Shown: positions 1 through 8,042 of the stretch, piece by piece | How positions within the stretch are numbered: the first letter of the stretch is position 1 | Layout: the number at the start of each line of letters is the position of its first letter | Source: CAVWUA01 sp963758025 | GTDB lineage: Bacteria > Planctomycetota > Planctomycetia > Isosphaerales > Isosphaeraceae | Direction: 5' to 3' | DNA: 64,000 bases | Assembly (NCBI GenBank): GCA_963758025.1 | Contig: CAVWUA010000006.1 | Coordinates: forward strand, 558,001-622,000 | Translations under genes and position numbers: made by a program | The notes under the pieces: generated by a model | What the model was told of the DNA's origin: nothing | What the model saw: only the letters and a program-made list of their open reading frames with translations | The model's database searches: none

Positions 1-1940
1 CGCCTTCCTCGACGTCGATGCGGAGGCGGCGGGCCTCGAACAGTTCGGTGATCTGCTGAACCCAGGGGTCGGCCGTCAGCTCGTCGGCCGCGCGTGCCGA
101 AGGGGACGGGACGGGCTCGGCGGGGGGGGCTTCGTCCGTCGTGTTCCGCTCGAACCGGACCCGCACGGCTTTCCCGAGCAGGGCCATCAGCCCCGCCTCG
201 ACCGTCGCGCGGGCCTCCGGCGTATCGCACTGATCAGCAACCCAATTGTATCCCGCCGGCAGCGCGATGACCAGCAGGTTCGGCGGCTGCAAGGCGGACG
301 GCCGGACCCGGCTCAGGTGGACCCCCAGCCGCGGCCCGAGCTTCGCCGGCAGGTCATCCCAGACGGAGAGCACGGTTTCCAGAGCCAGGGCAGGGGGGGA
401 CTCCGGCGCCGGGGTCGGACTCGGGCCGTTCGTCGAGGGCTGGGAGCGTGGAGCCTGGGAAACCGGCGGGCCGTTCGTCGCCGGGGCGGGGGCCGACGCC
501 TCAGCGGGGGTTACTTTTTTTTTTGGGGTGGGCGGAGCCTCGCCCGATTCCAGGGCCGAGAGCCGGCCGACCAGCTCGCCCAGTTCGGTCAGGTCCTCCA
601 GACGGGCGACGCGGCAGAAGGCTAGCTCGACCAGGAGCCGTCCGTGCGGACTGCCCCGGAGCCGGGCGCGGGTCTCGGCCAGGATCTGCATGGCCGCCAT
701 CACCGAGTCGAGCGGCCAGCGCCCGGCGATCGCCTTCAGCCGGTCACGCTCACCGGGAGCGACCGCCAGGTGCTCGACCGTCGCGCCGGCCGATTCGATC
801 ATCACGTCGCGGAGGAACTCCAGGACCCCGTTCAGCAGTTCGACCGGCTGCACGCCCGATCCGGCCGCGTCGTTGAGCAACTGCAAGGCGCGGGCCGCGT
901 CGTGGTCGGCCAGGGCCTCGATCAGGTCGAACACGCGGTCGTCGGGGGCGATTCCCAGGGCCTGGTGGACCATCTCGGTCGTGAGCGTCTTGCCGCCAAA
1001 GGAAAGCAGTTGCTCCAGCAGGGACTGCGCATCGCGCATCGAACCGGAAGCCCGCCGCGCGACGGCACGCAGGGCGTCGGACTCGACCGCGATCCCCTCC
1101 CGCTCGCAGATGTCGGCCAGCGTGGCGACGATCTGGTCGGGGGCGATCCCGGCGAAGTCGAACCGCTGGCAACGCGACAGGACGGTGATCGGGATCTTGT
1201 TCGGCTCGGTCGTGGCGAAGAAGAACTTGACGTGCTCGGGCGGCTCCTCCAGCGTCTTCAACAAGGCGTTGAAGGCCCCGGTCGAGAGCATGTGGACCTC
1301 GTCGATGTAGTAGATCTTGAACCGGGCGCGGCTGGGCCGCAGGCCGGCGTTCTGCCGAAGCTCGCGGACGGCCTCGACGCCGTTGTTGCTGGCCCCGTCG
1401 ATCTCGATGACATCGACGTCCTGCCCGGTGCTGATCGCCCGGCAGATGTCGCACTCGTTGCAGGGTTCGGTCGGTCGGCCCGTGCACGCAGTTCAGGCAC
1501 TTGGCGAAGATCCGGGCGATCGACGTCTTGCCGACGCCCCGGGTGCCGCTGAACAGGTAGGCGTGGGTCACGCGGTTCAGGCGGATCGCGTTGCGCAGGG
1601 CCTGAACGACGTGATCCTGACCGACCACGTCCTCGAATCGTTGGGGCCGGTAGCGCCGAGCGACGACGGTGTAGCCGCTCGGCTCATCGGCGGCAGGCCG
1701 TCGTCGGGTCGCTCCGTCGCGCGTCGGCCCCAGTTGGCTTGGTCCGGGCCACGTCTCGCTCCGTCGGTTCGTGGGGGAGAGGACAGAGGACACCGCGTCC
1801 GGCTCGTCCTCAACGTCGGCCGCTCGCGGCGGTTGGTTGGGGGAAGGAGCCTGGGAGAGCCGGGGAGGCGCTCCCGAGCACATGATGGCGATGCTTATGG
1901 CTGCTGCGTTCCCGCCCTGACCAGGTTCGCAAGCCACCAT
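1..1940 (-). CDS. dnaX: DNA polymerase III subunit gamma/tau (DnaX), partial at window edge, one frame break
   Basis: Clamp-loader ATPase that loads the sliding clamp during replication. The conserved start YTVVARRYRPQRFEDVVGQ begins near 1676. Next come Walker A SGTRGVGKTSIAR, a Cys-rich zinc module (CLNC ... CNECD), Walker B YYIDEVHML and the sensor segment FFATTEPNKIP. The ATG at 1940 has a G-rich stretch just upstream and gives about 88 extra residues before the conserved start, so a later start is possible. The frame breaks at 1467-1478, where TCGG is present three times; two copies would restore GPTEPCNEC. After domain III (near GRLSALESGEAPPTP) the coding strand carries ten A's (515-524), followed by a Pro/Ala-rich linker and tau-specific sequence running off the window. 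Family identity is certain; the frame break may be a sequence error. Confidence 0.95.
515..524 (-). promoter_or_regulatory. A10 slippage site in dnaX (candidate tau/gamma switch)
   Basis: On the coding strand the in-frame codons are CCA AAA AAA AAA GTA. Loss of one A gives CCA AAA AAA AAG TAA, an immediate stop. Gain of one A, or a -1 ribosomal slip, gives AGT AAC CCC CGC TGA, a stop after four codons. The site lies about 390 codons after the conserved DnaX start, where Escherichia coli (ribosomal slip) and Thermus thermophilus (transcriptional slip on an A run) make the short gamma form. Use of the site here is inferred. Confidence 0.65.
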
Positions 1941-2184
1941 TGCCCGGGTCCCCCCCGGCTCACCCAGACCCCCGCCTTGTCACGGATCTCGGGACGACAC
2001 TCACTGTACGTCCGGCCCGGTCAGAGGCTCGATTATCGCCGCTGGAGTTCCCTGGGGCAAGGTCAAATCGCGCCGGGAGGTGATGCGGGGTAGGCGTCTC
2101 GATTGTGGGTGGGAAATTTCGTACAACAGTGGTCTCCGATGCGTCCGCTCGGATTTCGTTGCCATCCGTTCACGGAGGGCTGCC
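1941..2184. other. Intergenic region between dnaX and transposase remnant
   Basis: About 244 bp lie between the divergent dnaX start and the transposase start. The left end of the insertion element probably falls here, but I could not define a terminal inverted repeat or a target duplication by eye. The dnaX promoter must lie here or further out if the element is a late insertion. Confidence 0.4.
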
Positions 2185-3574
2185 ATGTCTCGACTCCCGT
2201 TGTCCCCGCAGCAGGCTGAACTCTCCGACCGCATCTTCCAGACCCTTCGCCAGGCCGCCGAGGCCGACCTTCGGTCCCTCGCCCACCTGCTCGCCTCCAA
2301 GGAGGATCGCCAACTCCTGGGGAAGACCGAATTCGAGGTCCGCGACCTCGTCCATCGCATCGGTGCCAAGGCCCTCGAGACCGCTCTGGACGAGCGGAAA
2401 AAGGGGGGTACCAGGGGTCCAGCATGACCTGCCCGCATTGCCACGAGTCGGCCCGCTTCGTCGAGTATCGGCCCAAGACGGTCCAGAGCCTGGTGGGGAC
2501 CTTCTCCCTGGAGCGGGGCTACTACCACTGCCGATCCTGCGGCAAGGGGACGGTCCCCTGGGATGAGGCCCTCGGGCTGTCGCCCCGGCGCCGACCGCGG
2601 GGCCCGCGAACTGGTCTGCATCGCCGGCGCGGTCGACAGCTTCGCCGAGGCCGCCGACGTGGTGCTCAGGAAGCTCGCCGGGTTGCGTGCCTCGGAATCG
2701 ACGGTGGAGCGGACCAGCGAGGCGGTCGGCGACGACATCGGCCGGCGACAGGCCGCCGGCGAGACCTTCGGGGCGGCCGGCCCGTGGGCCTGGCACAAGG
2801 ACGCCGAGGGGGTGACCTGTGCCTACGTCTCGCTCGACCTGACCGGGTTGGGGATGCAGGGCCCCGAGGGCGCCGCGGCGGACGGCCGCATGGCGGCGGT
2901 CGGGATGATCTACAACCCGGTGCCGGAGGACCCGGCCCGGTGGGCCCGGTCGCACGGCCGCACGCCGCAGTTCCAGGCGCGTTACGTGGCCGGACTGGAG
3001 GGCCAGGCGTCGCTGGCCGAGCCGATGCGGCGGCAAGCGGCCCAGGTGGGCATGGACCAGGCCGAGCGCTGGATCGCGTTGTCGGACGCCGGGGCCGGGG
3101 TGGAGGACCTGCTGCGGGTGAACTTCGGCCGCGTCGAGGCGGTGATCCTCGACTTCTACCACGTCGCGGAGCATCTCGGCGACCTGGGCCGGGCGCTCTA
3201 CCCGGCCGACGAATCGGCCCGGGAGGAGTGGTGGGGGCGGTGGCGTCATCGGCTGAAGCAGACGGCGGTGAGGCGGTGCTAACGACCTGCGGGCGCTTCC
3301 CCCGGACGGCCGCGAGCGGGCGGAGGGTCCACGGCGAGGTGGTGGGTTACTTCGAGAATCATGTGCGTCGGATGGACTATCCGGCGTATCGGGCCAAGGG
3401 CTGGTGATCGGCTCCGGCCCGATCGAGTCGGCGTGCAAGACGGTCATCGGCAAGCGGATGAAGAACGGGGGCATCGTGGGGCGAAGACGGAGCCGACGGC
3501 ATGTGCCACCTTCGCGCCTGTTCGCCAGCGGAGAAGATCAGTGGGACGCCTACTGGCATCCCAGCCGAAACTGA
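2185..3574 (+). pseudogene. ISKra4-family transposase, multiply frameshifted remnant
   Basis: The start ATG at 2185 follows GGAGG with 6-bp spacing. The N-terminal part (MSRLPLSPQQAELSDRIF) is followed by a zinc-ribbon segment (MTCPHC ... YYHCRSCGKG) and the catalytic core with VAYVS-type strand (CAYVSLDLTGLGMQGP), MIYNPVP, MDQAERWIALSDAGAG and VILDFYHVAEHL. The C-terminal signature GSGPIESACKTVIG and the end GEDQWDAYWHPSRN-stop complete it. This matches ISKra4-type DDE transposases along its length. I trace about seven single-base gains or losses (near 2586, 3256, 3293, 3325, 3403, 3475, 3520) besides the ORF1/ORF2 junction, so no intact enzyme is made from this copy. The mix of gains and losses fits decay of a mobile element. 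Confidence 0.85.
2398..2409 (+). promoter_or_regulatory. A5G6T slippery run joining the two transposase ORFs (candidate -1 frameshift site)
   Basis: ORF1 reads CGG AAA AAG GGG GGT ACC and soon stops at TGA overlapping the ATG of ORF2. A -1 shift within the run of five A's and six G's joins it to GGG TAC CAG GGG TCC AGC ATG ACC, giving the continuous zinc-ribbon domain. Several IS families use such runs for fused transposases. Whether this copy uses it, or simply lost a base, cannot be told from one copy. Confidence 0.4.
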
Positions 3575-3671
3575 ACAGACGGTACACCCACAGAAGTGCT
3601 ACCTACCCGGTGATGCGATCGCTGAAGTCCGAACCCGTGAGGGCCGCCGATTGATCCGCCAGGCATTACGA

Positions 3672-3717
3672 GGCGAACCCGGTCCGGTCGTCCATCGACG
3701 ACCGGACCGGGTTCGCC
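3672..3717. terminator. Perfect 21-bp inverted repeat hairpin after the 3719-4990 gene
   Basis: Arms 3672-3692 and 3697-3717 are exact reverse complements around the 4-base loop CATC. The arm begins GGCGAACCCGGTCC. It starts 2 bp past the TAA stop (3719-3721) of the minus-strand gene and is the strongest hairpin I noticed in the window. There is no T tract on the minus strand after it, so it is not a textbook intrinsic terminator. It may stop transcription, protect the mRNA end, or mark the right flank of the insertion element. Confidence 0.6.
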
Positions 3718-3718
3718 G

Positions 3719-4990
3719 TTATTCTCCCACGCGGCCGGGCTCACTACGCTCGTCGAGCCGGCCCACGTCCGGCCTTCTGGGTGGCTTGGGCGGGGCCATG
3801 TAGATCGCCTTGCCGGCGGCGTCCAGGAAGTGCAGGCTCGGCGTGCCGCCGACCTTCTCGACGCTCAGGGCCGCGCGGACGGAGCCGTTCTTATCGAAGA
3901 TCCCCAGGCCGATCGAGCCGTCGGGGATCGGACCGAGCATCAGCGAGCCGTTCTGGTCCTTGTTGTTGACGAGGATTGCGGGAACGCCTTCCGGCGTCAC
4001 GGAGATCATGGCCCGTCCCTGGTTCGCCTTGCCCCGGCCGGCGACGAGGGCGACCGCCTCGCCGTCGGGTTTGAGTTCCATCTGGACTTGAGCGAGTCCA
4101 TCGACGCCCATCAGGGACAGGATCGGGGAATCGTCCGGACGAACCTCCAGGTTGACCCCGCCCTTGGTGCCCCTGGCGGCGAGTTCCAGGCCGGGTGAGC
4201 CGTCCGAATCGACGCTCAGGGCCACCCGCCCCTTCTGGTCGCGGTCGTTGATCGACAACATGGCATCGCCATCCTCGCCGACGGCCAAGGCCACCCGCCC
4301 CTTCTCATCGTGGTCGTTGATCGTCAACCCCACCATCTCGTCAGAGGCACCAAGCGAGGCTCGACCCTTACCGTCCCGGTCTGAACAAGGCGTCCGCGCC
4401 TCCGGCACGGCAGGCAACCTGACCTGCCCCCAGCCCGATTGGCCGAGGATCAAGCCCGTTCCCTCCGCCGGGGTGTGCATCAGTCCGATCGTGGGATCTT
4501 CCGACTCGCCGCCCTGGAGGACCAGACCCGCCAGTCCATCCGGCTGGTGGAGCAAGCCGAGATAGGTATTCTTGTCGATGTCCCCCAGGACGAGCTTGCC
4601 CGCGCCGTCGTCCCCCACGGAACCGAAGAGTCGATTCATCCCTTGAGCATCACGAATCGTAACGGCTGCTCCACCCTCCTTCACTTCCACGACGATTCGG
4701 GCCTGCCCGTTCTCGTCGAAGAGAGACAACGCCGGCCGGCCGGCCGTGCTGTTCAGAACGGCCAGTTCCTTGCTGTCGGCTCCCTGAAGGACGAACCGCT
4801 GGGCCTTCACGGTGGTGGAATCTTCGGTGGCGTTCCACCCGCTCACCAGCAGGGCGAGGAACCCCAGCGCGCCGACCGCGCCCAAACGCTTCTGTCGGCG
4901 TAATTCCTTTGCCAGTCGCCGGTACTCCGGTGATCGTTCCAGGACGTCCGGCCCCTGGCCGCTCGGCTGATCCAGTAACGTTTTATTCAT
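3719..4990 (-). CDS. Membrane-anchored DG-rich repeat protein, unknown function
   Basis: 423 aa. The start ATG at 4990 follows GGAGG with 8-bp spacing, which makes the start secure. Residues 1-33 are charged, one transmembrane helix (GAVGALGFLALLVSGW) covers about 37-53, and the rest is exported. The exported part is built from short beta repeats with the pattern ND.DEKGRVAL.V..DG (for example INDHDEKGRVALAV, INDRDQKGRVALSV) and related units such as LSLFDENGQARIVVEV and LGIFDKNGSVRAALSV. The regular spacing suggests a beta-solenoid or stacked strands on the cell surface or in the periplasm. I do not recognise a named family. The frame is intact throughout and ends at a strong hairpin. Confidence 0.85.
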   Translation of the reverse strand: MNKTLLDQPSGQGPDVLERSPEYRRLAKELRRQKRLGAVGALGFLALLVSGWNATEDSTTVKAQRFVLQGADSKELAVLNSTAGRPALSLFDENGQARIVVEVKEGGAAVTIRDAQGMNRLFGSVGDDGAGKLVLGDIDKNTYLGLLHQPDGLAGLVLQGGESEDPTIGLMHTPAEGTGLILGQSGWGQVRLPAVPEARTPCSDRDGKGRASLGASDEMVGLTINDHDEKGRVALAVGEDGDAMLSINDRDQKGRVALSVDSDGSPGLELAARGTKGGVNLEVRPDDSPILSLMGVDGLAQVQMELKPDGEAVALVAGRGKANQGRAMISVTPEGVPAILVNNKDQNGSLMLGPIPDGSIGLGIFDKNGSVRAALSVEKVGGTPSLHFLDAAGKAIYMAPPKPPRRPDVGRLDERSEPGRVGE

Positions 4991-5011
4991 TGCAACGTCC
5001 TCCGTGTGTTG

Positions 5012-5057
5012 TATCCTGGCGTGGTGTTATAGCCTGAGCTCGGGTCATTTCTCAGGC
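5012..5057 (-). promoter_or_regulatory. Candidate promoter/operator upstream of the repeat-protein gene
   Basis: On the minus strand a 7-bp inverted repeat, GCCTGAG ... CTCAGGC (5051-5057 and 5032-5038), is directly followed by TATAAC, a -10-like hexamer about 40 bp before the start codon at 4990. The -35 region is weak, so a repressor or activator at the inverted repeat is possible. This rests on pattern alone. Confidence 0.3.
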
Positions 5058-5270
5058 TTCGGATGAGCCGTGAGCCCCGGTGGCGAAACTTTCGAGTCCG
5101 GGAGATGGACGAGCCAGCGTGACAGACGACGACAGGTTCACGCGCTCTGGCCTCGTCCCCATCAGGATTTCAACCGACTTACCGACTCGTCGCTTGCTCC
5201 TCGTGAGGCATCAACATTTGGATGCCTGATCGCCGCTTACCAATTTTACTCTATTTCATGAATGGGTTCT

Positions 5271-7047
5271 CTAGCGAGTACCACGGATGAATCCGCCAAT
5301 CGCTCGGAACCCTCTTTGTAGGAGGGTGTTTCCCTCCCGCCACCGCCTTTGTTCAATTTGCCATAAGGTCTGCCCTTCCAGAATCCGTTGCCGTTCCCAC
5401 GAAAATGGAGCGAATCGTTGCATGGCAATCTGGCGCCGGCAGGACTCCGCGAAGGAGAGTTTCTGCTCGCGCATCGAATCCATCTCCTCCTCCGTGGGCT
5501 GGGCTTCGCGTCCCCTGGCGAGGGTGAACCAGCCGAGGGCGAAGTGGAACCGGCCGTCCGGGCCTCGCTCGAACATGACCCCGACGCTCGCGTTCAGTTC
5601 GTCGGCGGGTTCTGCGGTGCTCCCTGGATCGAAGGGATTGTAGCCGCCGGCGGTCTGAAGGGCGGTCCAGGCGACGGCCTCGAACGCGGTGAATGTTCAT
5701 GGCCGCGTCGATGGCGTTCTGGAGCGTGGTGGCGTCCGCCGCTTCAGCGGCGATCCAGGCGGCGTCGGCGGCCGCGACGTCGGTTTGCAAGATGGTCCAG
5801 GCGGCGGATTCGGCGGCGGTGTACTGGGCCTGGTCGCCATCGACCGCGACGCCGAGGGCGGTCCAGGCGGCCGCCGAGGCGGTGTCCCACGCGGTCTGGG
5901 CGGTGTCGATGGCCGCGCCGAGGGTTGTCCAGGCGGCGGATTCAGCGGCGGTGTACTGGGCCTGGGCGGCGTTGATCGCGGTCTGGAAGGCGGTCCAGGC
6001 GGCGGATTCGGTGACGTCGTAGGCGGCGTCGGCGGCCGCGACGTCGGCTTGCAGAGTCGCCCAGGCGGCGGCCTCGGCGGTGTCCCAGGTGGTCGCCGCG
6101 GCGTCGACGATCGCCATGAAGTTCGTCCAGGCCGCGTCCTCGGCGGCGGTCCAGGCCGTCTCGGCGGCCGATACGGCTGGGGCGTAGGCGGCCTCGGCCT
6201 GCGACAGCGCCGCTGCGGCTGCGGCGCGGGCGGCCGCGATGGCGTTGGGGTCGGGCACGCCGCCGGAGCCCGGCCCGGTCCCGGAACCGGCCCCGGATTC
6301 CTGCTGGTCCAGATCCTGCATCGCCGCCATGTACGTGAACCAGGCCGATTGCAACCGCGCATTCGGCCTGACTCATGGCGGCGAGGTACACCGTCGTCGC
6401 GGCCGACACGGTCGCCTCGTAACCGTCGAACGCCGGTCCAGCGACCGCGTCGAACGCGCCGTCCGCCTGCTGGACCGCGTCGTCGTAGGATCCCTGCGCC
6501 GCATCGACCCACGCGAACCATCCGGCGACGGCCCCGTCGGCCGCCGCGCCGTAGGCGTGCTGAGCGGCGTCGAAGCTCGTGTCAAAGGCATCTCGCGCCT
6601 GTTGCTCGGCCGTGTCGTAGACGGTCTGCGCGGTGGTCTCGGCGGCCTGCAAGGTGGCGTCGGCGGCGTCCATCGCCATGCCATAGGCCGCCAGTTCGCC
6701 GTCGAAGAGCGCCGAAGCGCGGCGGCGGCGGCGTCCATCGCTGTGCCATAGTTCGCCAGGTCGCTGTCGACACCGGCCCGCCAGATCGCGTTCCAGCCGG
6801 CCACGGCCGAAGCATAGGCCGCGTCGGCGGAGTCGATCAGGTTTCCCAGGGTCGTGCCGGCCTGTTCCACGCTGCTCATGTAAACATCATAGGCCGTCAG
6901 CGTGCTGGTCGGGTCCGGAGTGGACGAGCCGTCCAGCATCAGGCGTTGTTCCAGGGCCTCGACGTGGAGTGGCCGGCGTCGCGCCTCACGATTGCGAGAT
7001 CGACGATCCGGCCGGGACCTCAGGCACGGTAGGGGGGCTAAATCCAT
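5271..7047 (-). CDS. LEPR-XLL-like surface protein with Ala/Trp-rich helical repeats, three frame breaks
   Basis: About 592 aa after correction. The start at 7047 follows AGGAG at about 10 bp. The N terminus holds a basic stretch and VEALEQRLMLDG, resembling the LEPR-XLL motif found at the start of large exported planctomycete proteins. The body is nearly all Ala-rich helical repeats with a recurrent AAWT.L/AAETAW pattern (AESAAWTTLGAAID, AEAAAWATLQADVAAAD), likely a long helical or coiled-coil rod. A Gly/Pro hinge (QQESGAGSGTGPGSGG) splits it in two. The C-terminal ~140 aa differ: FEAVAWTALQTAGGYNPF, then FERGPDGRFHFALGWF and a Trp/Arg-rich tail. Frame breaks lie near 6715 (base lost), 6358 (gained) and 5697 (gained). 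Function unknown; an exposed spacer or envelope protein is plausible. Confidence 0.7.
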
Positions 7048-7604
7048 TGATGCGTGCTCCTGGTTGTTGGTCAGAACAACCCGCGTCCGCGTGGGACGTG
7101 GGCAACCCGATCGTGCGCCGAACCCTTCAGGCGGATGACCGAGAAAGGGGGTCACCGCCGGCCTGTGGCGAGATGATGGGGGGGGGCGACGCCGGCCTCT
7201 CCGCGCAAAGGGCCCCGCGACGGACCGTTGATGCCACTTCGACGGTCACTCAGGCTTCAGAGTCGGAGGAGACTTCTCTTGAGATGAACCGTTGAGGGGG
7301 GAACATAACCGGATGGAAACGGATTTGCAAGGGCCGTTTTGAAAGAATTCGCTCGTTGCGCATCGGTGGATTTCCAGGCGCTCATCGAGGTCAGGGGAGT
7401 CGGGCTTGCGGCTCGGGGCGGTCTTGGTGACGATGAGAGGGGCCGGTGGGAAGGGTCGATTGACTCGACGGGACCGGCTTCCGTGGTAAACTTCTCGGAC
7501 GGGAGGACGCGGTCCCCGGTCGACGTGATCTCGACTCGACCCGAGGTCGGGGGCATCGACGCATCCCAGGTGGACGTGCTTGCGAGAGAAGTGGGGGCAG
7601 ACCG
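7048..7604. other. 557-bp gap between divergent genes
   Basis: No ORF here has convincing protein-like content; the short ORFs on both strands are rich in Arg/Ser and look like composition artefacts. It should hold the promoter for the minus-strand LEPR-XLL-like gene, but I see no clear -35/-10 pair. Confidence 0.4.
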
Positions 7605-7927
7605 ATGGCCCGACGAATGATTGCCCGCCCCCTGCCGTCCTGGGTGGGAGACCCGCCGGTCTTCGAGCGGACGCTCTCCAACGGCTTCAAGGCGCTGGTG
7701 TTGCCCCGCAGTCATGCCCCGGTGGTGATCTGCGACCTTATTATCCGGGCGGCTACGGTCTGGCGGCGCTCGGCGGCATGCTGGCCTTGTTCATGCTCGC
7801 CACCAGCCCGTTCCTGTGGAGTGGCTGGGACCTCACTCACGAATCCAAGACGCAACAATGGTCGCTGAAGCGTTACGGCCAGGTCGTCTGGAGTTCCCGA
7901 GGCTCGGCCGACCAGGTCTCCCGCTGA
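7605..7927 (+). pseudogene. Truncated M16 (pitrilysin-type) peptidase remnant joined to a membrane segment
   Basis: The start MARRMIARPLPSWVGDPP leads into FERTLSNGFKALVLPRSHAP and VICDL, the first beta strands of M16 zinc peptidases, which usually read NGLKVLVLP and then DLYYPVGS. One base appears missing at DL/YYP near 7738, after which the other frame gives YYPGGYGLAALGG, a hydrophobic helix (MLALFMLATSPFLW) and a short tail to the stop at 7927. The HxxEH zinc motif that should follow is absent, so no peptidase activity is possible. It looks like a deletion scar fusing an M16 5' end to another gene's 3' end. Confidence 0.55.
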
Positions 7928-8014
7928 TTGCCCAAGGGGCCGTAATTCAGGAACAATCGAGGGGGCATGGCGTCCATTGACGTCTCTCGTTGCCTGGCGA
8001 ATCGCTATGCCGAC

Positions 8015-8042
8015 CTATGCAATCAGTTAAACTTATTAATGT
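8015..8042. repeat. AT-rich palindrome downstream of the efflux operon
   Basis: TTAAAC and GTTTAA flank TTATTAAT just after the 3' end of the minus-strand RND pump gene (stop at 8043). It stands out in GC-rich surroundings and could act as a weak bidirectional terminator or a protein-binding site. Confidence 0.3.
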
